From Leptospira noumeaensis (lineage in GTDB: Bacteria; Spirochaetota; Leptospiria; Leptospirales; Leptospiraceae): a DNA stretch of 64,000 bases. The position numbers and the translations under genes were made by a program. The stretch is taken from NCBI RefSeq assembly GCF_004770765.1, contig NZ_RQFK01000033.1:1-64000 (forward strand). Direction: 5' to 3'. Each line of letters begins with the position of its first letter. The stretch's first letter is position 1. The notes beneath the pieces are model-generated. The model searched no databases, was not told where the DNA came from, and saw only the letters and a list, made by a program, of their open reading frames with translations. Positions 46,396-55,311 of this stretch are shown here, piece by piece.

Positions 46396-49300
46396 TTAAG
46401 CGGCCAAAAATTCCAATAGGGAAAGCAGTTTTTTGATTTTTTGCAAATCCTCCCTTTCCGGAATCGTATAACGCAATACAGATGGCTCTTGCGGGGAGAT
46501 AACAAGCCCTTTGAATTTAGCCATAGCTTGGATCACACGGTCTGGATTTCCCCGAAAATAGGTTCCACATTTGAATAAGATTTCCTCGGGTTTTTCGGTC
46601 ACAAATTCGAATCCTAAGTTGGATGCCAGAGTTCGGATTTTCTCTAATTCTACAAAGGTTTTGGCGATTTGCGGGAGTTCTCCAAACCGGTCTTCCATTT
46701 CCAGAGAAAGTTCCTCGATTTCGTCCAAATTAGCAGAACCCTCAAACCGTTTGTAAAATTCGATTTTTTGTTTTGTGTCAGGGATATAATCATCAGGAAG
46801 ATAAAAGTTTGTTTTTAAATTAACAGCTGTGCGAACTTCCACTCGCACATCTTCTCCTTTGATCCGAGAAATAGCTTCTTCTAACATTTTTACATAGAGG
46901 TCAAAACCGACTTCCATGATATCGCCTGATTGTTCTTTTCCTAGTAGATTCCCGGCTCCACGAATTTCTAAATCGCGCATGGCCACTTTAAACCCAGAAC
47001 CTAACTCCTGATATTCGAAAATGGTGTTTAATCTTTTTTCTGCAAGTTCCGTCATCAGTTTTTTAGAAGGATAAAACATATAAGCATATGCCTTTCTATC
47101 AGATCGACCAACACGACCTCTGATTTGATAGAGTTGCGAAAGTCCAAACATATCGGCTCGTTTGACAATTAGGGTATTGACATTAGGCATATCAATGCCT
47201 GATTCAATGATTGTGGTAGTCACTAAAATATCGTATTTACGTTCGTAAAAATCAACAAGGGTTTCCTCAATTTCATCTTCTGTTAATTGTCCATGTAGAA
47301 TCCCTACCGAAATTTCAGGAACCAACGAACGAACATAAGCGGCCTCTTCTTCAATTGATTCCACACGGTTGTAAAGATAAAAAATTTGTCCTCCTCGTTC
47401 CATTTCCTTTCGGATGGCCTCTTGGATCAAAGTATCATCTTCTTCTAAAACATAAGTTTCTACACTTTGTCTGTTTTTTGGTGGAGTGGAAATGATTGAA
47501 AGTTCTCTGATTCCAGTAAGTGCCATATGTAAAGTTCTTGGAATAGGAGTTGCTGTTAGAGTTAAAACATCGACAAGGTTTTTAAACTTCTTTATGGCCT
47601 CTTTATGTGTAACACCAAACTTTTGTTCTTCGTCAATGACAAGAAGACCTAAATTTTTTGGTTTCACCTTAGATGATAGAATAGCATGAGTTCCGATAAG
47701 CATATCAATTTTGCCTTCGGAAAAATTCTTTAGATCTTCCCGAATCTCAGCAGCCGAACGAAACCTGGAAACAAAGGCAATTTTTACCGGATAGTTTTCA
47801 TACCTTTGTTTGAATGTATTAAAATGTTGTAAGGAAAGGATGGTCGTGGGCGTAAGAAGCATTACTTGTTTCCCTGCCATAATCACCTTAAAAGCTGCAC
47901 GAATGGCTACTTCTGTTTTCCCATATCCTACGTCACCACAAACCAAACGATCCATGGGTCGAACCGATTCTAAATCTTGTTTCACAGACTCGATGGCTGT
48001 AATTTGGTCAGGAGTTTCTTCAAACTCAAAGGCCGCTTCAAACTCTTCTTGCCAAATGGTATCAGGCGGAAATGCAAAACCATTCAACTTCATACGGTTA
48101 GAATAGAGTAACACTAGTTCTTCGGCTAACTTATCAACAGATTCTTGAACCCGATCTTTTGCCTTTTTCCAGGAATTTTTTCCTAGAGTGTCGAGTTTGG
48201 GAGAATCAGTACCCCCAATGTATTTTTGAACGAGAGAAATTTGATCCAAGGGAACAAATAAACTATCTCCACCAGCATATTCTAATTTTAGAAAATCCCT
48301 TTCCTTTCCATCAGCCTTAGTTCTTTCAATTTTAACAAATCGACCCACACCATGATTCACATGGACTACATAATCACCTTCTTTCAAATCAATGAAAGAT
48401 TCGATCATTTGAGAGGCTTGTTTTTTATAACGAGTTTTTCTTTTGTACTGACGACCAAATAAATCATTGTCCGTAAAAATATAAAGGTTGTCTTCTAAAA
48501 CGTGAAACCCACGTTTGAGGTCAGAAATTACTAAATGAACCCCTGGATTCATTGTATCGAAGGGAATGGGAAGTGGTTCTTCTGAATCGGAATGTACTGT
48601 TTCCACTTCATCTTCGGTAAATAAACCTTTCAGACGCATCATCTGGGCAGAAAAGGAGGAAGTGATTAGGATTTTGTTTTTTGGATCTTCTGCGAGTAAC
48701 TCTAAAAAGTATTCCTTTGCCTCACGGATTTTGCCCCGAAATCCTTTCACTTCCGTGATTGGTTCATAAGAATAATTTCTTTGATTATCTGGCAAAAGAG
48801 AAAAACGAATTCCTGGTGTATCGTCAGAAGTAAGAGTGCTCCACTCTTCTCCAAAAGAAAGTAAATCCTCTGGTTTCAAACAAAGAGATTCTTCCTTCTT
48901 TTTCTCATAGAGAGTGTTGTATTCTCTCTCCATTCCATAAGAACGTTCCTTGGTGTCAAAAAACCTAGGATAAATAACAACAGGTTTTCTATTAAAAAAA
49001 TTAAGAAAACCTTCGTGTTCACGAACCAAAGGCAAATGTTCTTCGATAATCTCTAACTCTGAATCAATCGGAAGTCGTTTGTCTTTGTGTTTTTCTAACT
49101 CTTCTTTGTATTTTAGTTTTTCTTCTCGACTTACAATTGTTTCATTCGCGGCGGTAATGATGATCTCATCAATTTTTGTTATCGATTTTTGAGTATTGGG
49201 ATCGAAGGTTCTGATTTCATCGACAGTATCTCCAAAAAAATCAATCCGTACCGGGTTTGCCAAATAAGGAGTGTAAATATCTAAAATTCCACCTTTTAAA

Positions 49301-49818
49301 CTGAAGTGTCCAAATTGTTCACAAACTTCTTCTCTGTGGTATCCTAAATGGACAAGTTCCGATAATAATTTTTCTAAAGGAAAATCCTTTCCTAATTTTA
49401 AAGAAATGGATTTTCCTTTTAAACTGCCACTAACAGGGAGTTTACGCAATAACGCCGATACAGAGGTAACCACAAGAGAACGATTTCCAGAAAGGATTCG
49501 GTTGATGGTAAGGATCCGGTCTCTTTTCCATTCAACCTGCCATTTTGTATATTCGTAAGGAATGTTTTCCGGTCCGGGAAAATAAAAAATCTCATCCTGT
49601 GGTAAAAAACTAAGAAGTTCCCGGGAAAAACTTTCCGCATCCTGGTTTGTCGGAAGTACAATTAAAAAGGTAGAATCTGTTTTGAGTGAATCATATAAAG
49701 ATCCAACAACAAAGGAATGAGCCGATTCCGGAATTCCGCTTAAATTTACTAAAGAAGTTTTGGAATCAGAGATTACCTGTTTAGTATTGAATTTACGATC
49801 TTCGATTTCTTTTGTCAT
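46396..49818 (-). CDS. mfd: Transcription-repair coupling factor
   Basis: A 1140-residue DNA translocase that removes stalled RNA polymerase and recruits UvrA. Visible parts in order: UvrB-like N-terminus (FPGPENIPYEYTKW, near 80), the RNA-polymerase interaction domain ('EGDYVVHVNHGVGRFVKIE' near 480), SF2 motor with Walker A GDVGYGKTEVA (about 627) and Walker B VIDEEQKFGV (about 726), TATPIPRTLH, the TRG motif region RGAGNLLGKEQSGDI, and a C-terminal D7 domain. Full length, no defect seen. Six bases separate it from panC. Confidence 0.96.
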   Translation of the reverse strand: MTKEIEDRKFNTKQVISDSKTSLVNLSGIPESAHSFVVGSLYDSLKTDSTFLIVLPTNQDAESFSRELLSFLPQDEIFYFPGPENIPYEYTKWQVEWKRDRILTINRILSGNRSLVVTSVSALLRKLPVSGSLKGKSISLKLGKDFPLEKLLSELVHLGYHREEVCEQFGHFSLKGGILDIYTPYLANPVRIDFFGDTVDEIRTFDPNTQKSITKIDEIIITAANETIVSREEKLKYKEELEKHKDKRLPIDSELEIIEEHLPLVREHEGFLNFFNRKPVVIYPRFFDTKERSYGMEREYNTLYEKKKEESLCLKPEDLLSFGEEWSTLTSDDTPGIRFSLLPDNQRNYSYEPITEVKGFRGKIREAKEYFLELLAEDPKNKILITSSFSAQMMRLKGLFTEDEVETVHSDSEEPLPIPFDTMNPGVHLVISDLKRGFHVLEDNLYIFTDNDLFGRQYKRKTRYKKQASQMIESFIDLKEGDYVVHVNHGVGRFVKIERTKADGKERDFLKLEYAGGDSLFVPLDQISLVQKYIGGTDSPKLDTLGKNSWKKAKDRVQESVDKLAEELVLLYSNRMKLNGFAFPPDTIWQEEFEAAFEFEETPDQITAIESVKQDLESVRPMDRLVCGDVGYGKTEVAIRAAFKVIMAGKQVMLLTPTTILSLQHFNTFKQRYENYPVKIAFVSRFRSAAEIREDLKNFSEGKIDMLIGTHAILSSKVKPKNLGLLVIDEEQKFGVTHKEAIKKFKNLVDVLTLTATPIPRTLHMALTGIRELSIISTPPKNRQSVETYVLEEDDTLIQEAIRKEMERGGQIFYLYNRVESIEEEAAYVRSLVPEISVGILHGQLTEDEIEETLVDFYERKYDILVTTTIIESGIDMPNVNTLIVKRADMFGLSQLYQIRGRVGRSDRKAYAYMFYPSKKLMTELAEKRLNTIFEYQELGSGFKVAMRDLEIRGAGNLLGKEQSGDIMEVGFDLYVKMLEEAISRIKGEDVRVEVRTAVNLKTNFYLPDDYIPDTKQKIEFYKRFEGSANLDEIEELSLEMEDRFGELPQIAKTFVELEKIRTLASNLGFEFVTEKPEEILFKCGTYFRGNPDRVIQAMAKFKGLVISPQEPSVLRYTIPEREDLQKIKKLLSLLEFLAA

Positions 49819-49824
49819 GGATGA

Positions 49825-50679
49825 TTAATTAGGAATGGTTATGATTTGGTTGTCAATGAGGCGCACCTCACCAACAAATACAGCCAAGGCGAGTAGAATC
49901 TCACCAGTTAATTTTTCTTTGGATTGAAGGTCGATTGGATCAACTACTTCCAAGTAATCAATGCGAAGAGAAGCCCCTGTGAGTAAAAAATCTCGAAGTA
50001 TTTCCTTCAGTAGATTGATATCTCTTTCACCACCCAAAATTGTTTTTTTTGCGAGCGCAAACATACGAGGAATGAGGCTAGCAGTTTCCCTGTTTTTTTC
50101 AGACAGTCTTACATTTCTGGAACTCATCGCAAGGCCGTCACTTTCGCGTTTTGTAGGGACTCCCACAATTTCAATGGGGAAATTTAAATTTTCCACCATA
50201 GCAGAAATGACTCGGAATTGTTGGTAGTCTTTGAGTCCAAAGAAAGCCTTTGTTGGTTCCGTTAAATGAAAAAGTTTAGAAACTATTTGTAATACACCTT
50301 CAAAATGCCCAGGCCTTGTCCGACCACAAAGATTTTTTTGTAATTCTGGAATACTTAAAAATATAGGAGTTTTTGTTTCAGGGTACATCGTTTTTACATC
50401 AGGTAAAAAAACAAGATCCACGCCCTTCTCTTCGCATAACTTTAAATCGGTGTTCGTATTAATTGGGTAATTTTCAAAATCTTTTGGATCATTAAATTGA
50501 GTTGGATTGACAAAGATAGAGACAATGGTTTTGTCTGTTTGTTTTTTGGAAGTTTTAACTAAATCCAAATGACCAGAATGTAAACTTCCCATAGTGGGAC
50601 AAAATCCAATGGACAAACCATCCCTCTTCCAAGAGGTAATTTGATTTTTTAATTCTATGATATCCGATATAACGATCAT
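49825..50679 (-). CDS. panC: Pantothenate synthetase
   Basis: Joins pantoate and beta-alanine using ATP in coenzyme A synthesis. The class I synthetase-like motifs are CPTMGSLHSGHLDLV (HxGH variant near residue 30), VNPTQFNDPKDF, FFGLKDYQQFRVI, MSSRNVRLS and the C-terminal dimer region. 284 residues, typical. Its ATG overlaps the stop of hisD. panB and panD are not in the window. Confidence 0.95.
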   Translation of the reverse strand: MIVISDIIELKNQITSWKRDGLSIGFCPTMGSLHSGHLDLVKTSKKQTDKTIVSIFVNPTQFNDPKDFENYPINTNTDLKLCEEKGVDLVFLPDVKTMYPETKTPIFLSIPELQKNLCGRTRPGHFEGVLQIVSKLFHLTEPTKAFFGLKDYQQFRVISAMVENLNFPIEIVGVPTKRESDGLAMSSRNVRLSEKNRETASLIPRMFALAKKTILGGERDINLLKEILRDFLLTGASLRIDYLEVVDPIDLQSKEKLTGEILLALAVFVGEVRLIDNQIITIPN

Positions 50680-51968
50680 ACAGAATCCTCAGTTCGAACT
50701 TTAACACTAGTCCCGTGTTCTTCATCCAAACCTTCCAATTCAGACATTAACTTAACAAAAGGATACAAAGTTTCTAATGATTCTTTTGTGACTTCTTGAA
50801 AAGTAACTCGTTTTAAAAAAGTATCCACACCTAACGAAGAATAGATTCGGCTTCCACGTGCAGTGGGAAGAATATGGTTGGTTCCACTGATATAATCACC
50901 CATAGCCACGGGAGAATATGGGCCAATAAAAACACTACCCGCATGTTCGATTTTGGAAAAAACTAATTCATTGTCCCTTGTTTGAATTTCTAAATGTTCT
51001 GGGGCCAGTTCATTCGAAAACCAAATACAATCTTCCAAACTTTCAAAAATCAAAATGGCAGAATTTTTATAGATTGAATTTTGTTTCATCTCTAAACGTT
51101 TCGGACGTTCTATAAAAGCCTTTTCCAATTCCTCGCTGACTTGTTTGGCAAAACTCTCGTCTGTAGTTAGTAAAATCGCAGACGAATCTTCTCCATGTTC
51201 TGCTTGTGATAACATATCACAAGCAATCCACTTCGGATTGGCACTAGAATCGGCTATGATACAAACTTCGCTTGGACCTGCTGGACTATCAATTCCAATG
51301 AGTCCACTACCAGCTAAATAAGATTTGGCGGCGGCTACATAGGCGTTTCCTGGTCCTACAATGAATTCTGATTTGGGTATACTTTCTGTCCCGTAAGCAG
51401 CAGCAGCAATCCCTTGAGCTCCACCAACGGTTACAATTCGGTTTACTCCCAGAATTTGACAAAGCCAGATGAGAATTTCAGGAAGTCCATCTTTTTGTGG
51501 TGGAGTGATGAGTTGGATATTTTTTACACCAGCAATTTTTGCAGGAATCACTCCCATAAGGACACTGGATGGATATAATGCCTTACCACCTGGTGCATAA
51601 ACAGAAAGCGAAGGAATGGCGGTGTATTTAACACCTAACCGGTTTCCATCAATAGTCTTGAACCAGGATTCTCTTTTTTGAGCTTCATGAAAGGTTTCGA
51701 TATTCGCTTTAGCCCGAAGGAAGGCTTCTTTGATTTTTGGATCAAGATTGGTTTGGATGGAATGCGGATCGAGAGTTACCGAACTTAGTTTGATGCCGTC
51801 AAACTTTTCAGTGAGTTCAACGAGTGCTTTATCCCCTTTGGTTCGTACAGCTTCCAAAATCGGAAGGATTTTTTCTGTAGCAGAACTTAAGTCCTCTTTG
51901 GCTCCCGCAAGAAAACGATCGAAGGTTTTGTTTGTGTTTTTGTCACAACGAAGGATGGGAATCGGCAT
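50676..51968 (-). CDS. hisD: Histidinol dehydrogenase
   Basis: Last two steps of histidine synthesis: NAD-dependent oxidation of histidinol to histidine. The family motifs are complete: YAPGGKALYPSSVLM, GPGNAYVAAAKSYL, IDSPAGPSEVCIIAD and LSQAEHGEDSSAIL with the zinc-binding His. 430 residues. It is away from other his genes, between a DUF5683 gene and panC. The ATG lies seven bases after a hairpin (51975-52006) and has no clear Shine-Dalgarno of its own. Confidence 0.95.
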   Translation of the reverse strand: MPIPILRCDKNTNKTFDRFLAGAKEDLSSATEKILPILEAVRTKGDKALVELTEKFDGIKLSSVTLDPHSIQTNLDPKIKEAFLRAKANIETFHEAQKRESWFKTIDGNRLGVKYTAIPSLSVYAPGGKALYPSSVLMGVIPAKIAGVKNIQLITPPQKDGLPEILIWLCQILGVNRIVTVGGAQGIAAAAYGTESIPKSEFIVGPGNAYVAAAKSYLAGSGLIGIDSPAGPSEVCIIADSSANPKWIACDMLSQAEHGEDSSAILLTTDESFAKQVSEELEKAFIERPKRLEMKQNSIYKNSAILIFESLEDCIWFSNELAPEHLEIQTRDNELVFSKIEHAGSVFIGPYSPVAMGDYISGTNHILPTARGSRIYSSLGVDTFLKRVTFQEVTKESLETLYPFVKLMSELEGLDEEHGTSVKVRTEDSV

Positions 51969-51974
51969 AAAATC

Positions 51975-52006
51975 AGCTTGGAGGGAAGTCCTTCCCTAAA
52001 CAAGCT
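51975..52006 (-). terminator. Hairpin between the DUF5683 gene and hisD
   Basis: The outer arms AGCTTG / CAAGCT and inner arms AGGGAA / TTCCCT form a 12-bp interrupted stem with a four-base loop, in the 43-base gap. On the minus strand it is followed by TGATTTT, a weak T-run, then the hisD ATG. On the plus strand it is followed by TTTTT. It could end the cyclase-FecR transcript or regulate hisD. Confidence 0.5.
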
Positions 52007-52011
52007 TTTTG

Positions 52012-53193
52012 TCAGAAACGAGAAGAGAATTCGATTTGGTATCTTGACCCGTATTCATAGGCAAATTTGGATTGGTTCCAACCTGCTTCAGAAGTTACAT
52101 TTGCTTGGATCCGTTTTGTTGACTCACCTAAAGGGAACCCAGGTTCTATATTAGCTACGTTACGTTTGGCCGAAAAATAAGAGTCTACAATGTTATAGAG
52201 TAAAAACACTCCTAAAACCCCAGCTCCCGCCTGGATCACACCTAACTCAGTTTTAGCGGCATTGAACTTAGATTCTGCATTGGATCGATTGACTAACCAT
52301 AGAGTTTGCGCATCTTGTCTTTCTGCAAGGACTGCTCCAAGAAGGACAGCCGATTGGTAATCTGAACGAGCAGCGATAAATTTGCTATAAGAGCTCGCAT
52401 AAACAGCAACCGCAGACACGGCTACAAGGGGATATACATACAGTTTCCAATTTTTTCCATCTATGTATTTTTGACCCCAACCTGGCATTACCGTCGAACG
52501 CCAAAGAGTCGAATAGTATGGAGTTTCATAATAGTCTTCGGGGATTTCCTTTCTAACAATTCGTTCTTGTCTTGCTGCAAAAATCGCAGCCTTTTCTTTA
52601 GAATCAGACAAAACAACTCGTTGTTTTGCGGTAAGCACTTTATTCCTTGGATTCTCTAAAACTAAATCATAAATCCCTGTATCTGTATCAGCATCCACGG
52701 CGAATGTGGCTTTCGCTATGGAATCAGATTCTATGGTCACTTTTTTAGCTGGGATTCTTTTCCCACCGGTCACCATATACACCTTCATGGGGTGGATAAA
52801 ATCTTTTCCCTCAAGTAAAAAAACTTTTTCCTTTTCTTCTTTCGATACAGAAAATACGGAATCTTTAGTCAATGTAGGAACCTTGGAAACCACAACCTCA
52901 AACTTGACCCAGTCAGAATAACTTCCTACTTTACCGAGTTTATTCACAACTGCCACTCGATGTTCATAGATTCCAGAAGTATAATTGACTAAATCATAAC
53001 TAGTGCCACTGACTCTTTCTGAAAGAACAAGATAACCACTCGAATTTTTAATTTCTAAAACATAACCAGTAGCTCCATCCACATCCATCCAACGTAGTTG
53101 GTGTTGGGTTACTTCCTCTCCTGTATTTTCTCCGAATACAGGAGAAATAATGAAGAAGAAAATCATTACATTGGAGAGATATTTATTCCACAT
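52012..53193 (-). CDS. Exported Fn3-like / DUF5683 membrane protein
   Basis: A 393-residue protein with a signal peptide (VMIFFFIISPVFG). Residues 30-105 look like a fibronectin-type domain ('LRWMDVDGATGYVLEIKNSSG'), and 110-195 like a second beta domain with the 'GIYDLVLENP' end. The last part resembles DUF5683: TVMPGWGQKYIDGK, then membrane segments (LVAVSAVAVYASSYSKF and GAGVLGVFLLYNIVDSYFS). It overlaps the FecR gene by 11 bases. Function unknown; the context suggests an envelope signalling module. Confidence 0.7.
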   Translation of the reverse strand: MWNKYLSNVMIFFFIISPVFGENTGEEVTQHQLRWMDVDGATGYVLEIKNSSGYLVLSERVSGTSYDLVNYTSGIYEHRVAVVNKLGKVGSYSDWVKFEVVVSKVPTLTKDSVFSVSKEEKEKVFLLEGKDFIHPMKVYMVTGGKRIPAKKVTIESDSIAKATFAVDADTDTGIYDLVLENPRNKVLTAKQRVVLSDSKEKAAIFAARQERIVRKEIPEDYYETPYYSTLWRSTVMPGWGQKYIDGKNWKLYVYPLVAVSAVAVYASSYSKFIAARSDYQSAVLLGAVLAERQDAQTLWLVNRSNAESKFNAAKTELGVIQAGAGVLGVFLLYNIVDSYFSAKRNVANIEPGFPLGESTKRIQANVTSEAGWNQSKFAYEYGSRYQIEFSSRF

Positions 53194-55306
53194 AAATCTT
53201 TCCTGGAGTGAGGATTTTCGGAACCTTTAGTTCCGGAACAGAAATGAAAAAATCCTGTTTGTTGTAGGCTGATTCTTTTTCCGACCCATCTGATTGTTTG
53301 TATAAAGCTGCCACTTCCCAACGGAACCTACCCACGTTGAGTTTCTGGATATCACTAAACTGTAGTTTGGTGGCACTGACACGGTCATTTAAAATCTGTT
53401 TCTCTCGAATTCCGGAGATATCAATCAAACGAATCCTATATCCTGAAACCTTATCCACAGATTTCCAAGTGAAAAGAATGGAGTTTCTAGTAAACAAATC
53501 GATAGTTTCATTTCTAGTCGGCGAAGTAAGACTTGGTGGTTCCATATTGGAAATCAATTGGAAATTGCGGGAGGCACTTGTATCTGATTCCGAACCGGTA
53601 GGTCGAACTCGCCAATAGAAACGGCCTAAATCCTTAGATTTAAATTCAAAATAATTTCCAGTTACGTTTTCTTTTATCAAAAGTGGTTGGAAATCGGCTT
53701 CTCTTGCGATCTCCAATTCATAATTAGTTTTACCTGTTAGTTTTTTCCACTTTAGGATGGCAGTTGACCGTTCATCCACTTCCACCTCGGCTCCGTTTGC
53801 TGGTGCCACTAATTCCATCTCTTCTTTGGCAATGACGGTAAAGGAACCTGATTTTGAATCAAGGGAATTTCCATTACCAATCAAACCTTTTACTCTCCAA
53901 AAGTAAGTGCCTAAACCGAGTCCACCAGTGAGTTTTAAAAAATTATTTTTTGTATTTTCTGATTTTAATTTGGATCTAAAATTTGAATCAGAACTTAGCT
54001 CCCATTCATATCCGTTAAAGTCTTTATCATCTTTCCAAGAAAAGAAAAGCTGCGATTTGATTTGTTCTTCTGCAAACGTTTTGCCACTCGTTGGTTCCAA
54101 TAATTCCGGCGGTGAGGTATCTGTTTTTTTCAAAACCTGAAAACTAAGAATCGATGAAGATTTTTCGGCGATTCCCGGGAGATTTGATTTTGCTTGGATC
54201 CTTGCAAAATAACTTCCTTCTTTTAGGGAATCAAAAGCCAACGATTGGTTTTGAGTTTGTTTCGAAACTAAACCTTCTGTAAAATCGTTATCTTTTGCTA
54301 TTTGTATGGTATAAGAAGAGTAAAGATCCAAAGGATTCCATACAAATCGAACTACAGGATTTTCTCTTGTGAAAGAAAAAACTTCATTTGGTTTTGGACT
54401 AAAAAATCGAAGCCCCGGATCATTCAAAATCCTAAACTGAAAGACTTCTGTAGTGAGTTTGGATTTGTTGTTTGGATCTTCATAAGAAAGGCGCCAATAA
54501 TAAGAACCAGAATTTAATTTTTTAGAAATAGTAGCAGTTGTTAATTTTTCTTTAATTAGTGATTTTGAAAAATCTGGAAACAGGGATATTTCAATTGTGG
54601 GACTTGTTTGTTTTGCTGAATCGGGTTTCCAACCAGAGACGGAAAATTGAATTTTTTCAGATCCAGATTCGGAAAGTATATTTTTTCTATCCTCAGGTAA
54701 AACCAATCGATACACTGGTTTCCCAACTCTGACTCCCGATTCAGTTACGTTCGCAATCTGGTCTTTGGCAATGGTTTCTTCCTTTCCATTCGAAGTGAGT
54801 TTTGCTTCCCCTTGGTCTACCTTGATATTGAGTTCCGACTTAGTTTTATCAAGTTTCACATCACCTTTTGCCACTTCGACTGTTTTGTCACCAGCAGTGA
54901 TGTTCATCTTCATATCGCCAGAAATCGTTCCTTCGCGAGCCGCTTCAAAAGATCCATAGGCAAAATTAATATTGATGTTTTTATCAGAAATATCCAAAAG
55001 AATCATAGAATTCTCTGATATGTTAATTTTTGTACCGTCATTTAACGTGAGTACGGCGTCCGATAAACCTTCTGTACGAATTGTATCTCTATTTTTTACT
55101 TCTGTTTTGGATTCAATTAAATCCCAAACGACTGCATCATTGTATTTACGAAGTACAGTTTTATTTTTGAAAGTAATGACCCCAATGGTTGGGCTTGTGG
55201 AATCATTAAAACGATTGTTTAGATTTCGATAAAGAAGATATGAGAATACAAAAATAAGAAGGATCAGTAAAGAAACTACAAATCTTGTATCGTTTAACCA
55301 TCTCAT
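53183..55306 (-). CDS. FecR-domain protein with Fn3-like repeats
   Basis: A 707-residue protein anchored by one N-terminal segment (FVVSLLILLIFVFSYLLY). Residues about 45-190 form a FecR domain: GVITFKNKTVLRKYN, VKNRDTIRTEGLSDAVLTL, INISENSMILLDI and KVDQGEAKLTSNG. Several fibronectin-like repeats follow with recurring 'fxWxxxxxfxxYxxqIAxDxxF'-type strands (YTIQIAKDNDFTEG, YEWELSSDSNFRSK, YELEIAREADFQPL, YRIRLID). FecR usually controls an ECF sigma factor; none is near. It is five bases after the cyclase gene, so the two are likely coupled. Confidence 0.8.
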   Translation of the reverse strand: MRWLNDTRFVVSLLILLIFVFSYLLYRNLNNRFNDSTSPTIGVITFKNKTVLRKYNDAVVWDLIESKTEVKNRDTIRTEGLSDAVLTLNDGTKINISENSMILLDISDKNININFAYGSFEAAREGTISGDMKMNITAGDKTVEVAKGDVKLDKTKSELNIKVDQGEAKLTSNGKEETIAKDQIANVTESGVRVGKPVYRLVLPEDRKNILSESGSEKIQFSVSGWKPDSAKQTSPTIEISLFPDFSKSLIKEKLTTATISKKLNSGSYYWRLSYEDPNNKSKLTTEVFQFRILNDPGLRFFSPKPNEVFSFTRENPVVRFVWNPLDLYSSYTIQIAKDNDFTEGLVSKQTQNQSLAFDSLKEGSYFARIQAKSNLPGIAEKSSSILSFQVLKKTDTSPPELLEPTSGKTFAEEQIKSQLFFSWKDDKDFNGYEWELSSDSNFRSKLKSENTKNNFLKLTGGLGLGTYFWRVKGLIGNGNSLDSKSGSFTVIAKEEMELVAPANGAEVEVDERSTAILKWKKLTGKTNYELEIAREADFQPLLIKENVTGNYFEFKSKDLGRFYWRVRPTGSESDTSASRNFQLISNMEPPSLTSPTRNETIDLFTRNSILFTWKSVDKVSGYRIRLIDISGIREKQILNDRVSATKLQFSDIQKLNVGRFRWEVAALYKQSDGSEKESAYNKQDFFISVPELKVPKILTPGKIYVE

Positions 55307-55311
55307 ATCGT

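Noticed and set aside
46381..46405. GCTTAA...TTAAGC hairpin at the mfd stop codon
   Set aside because: Weak AT-rich stem with no following T-run; not a convincing terminator.
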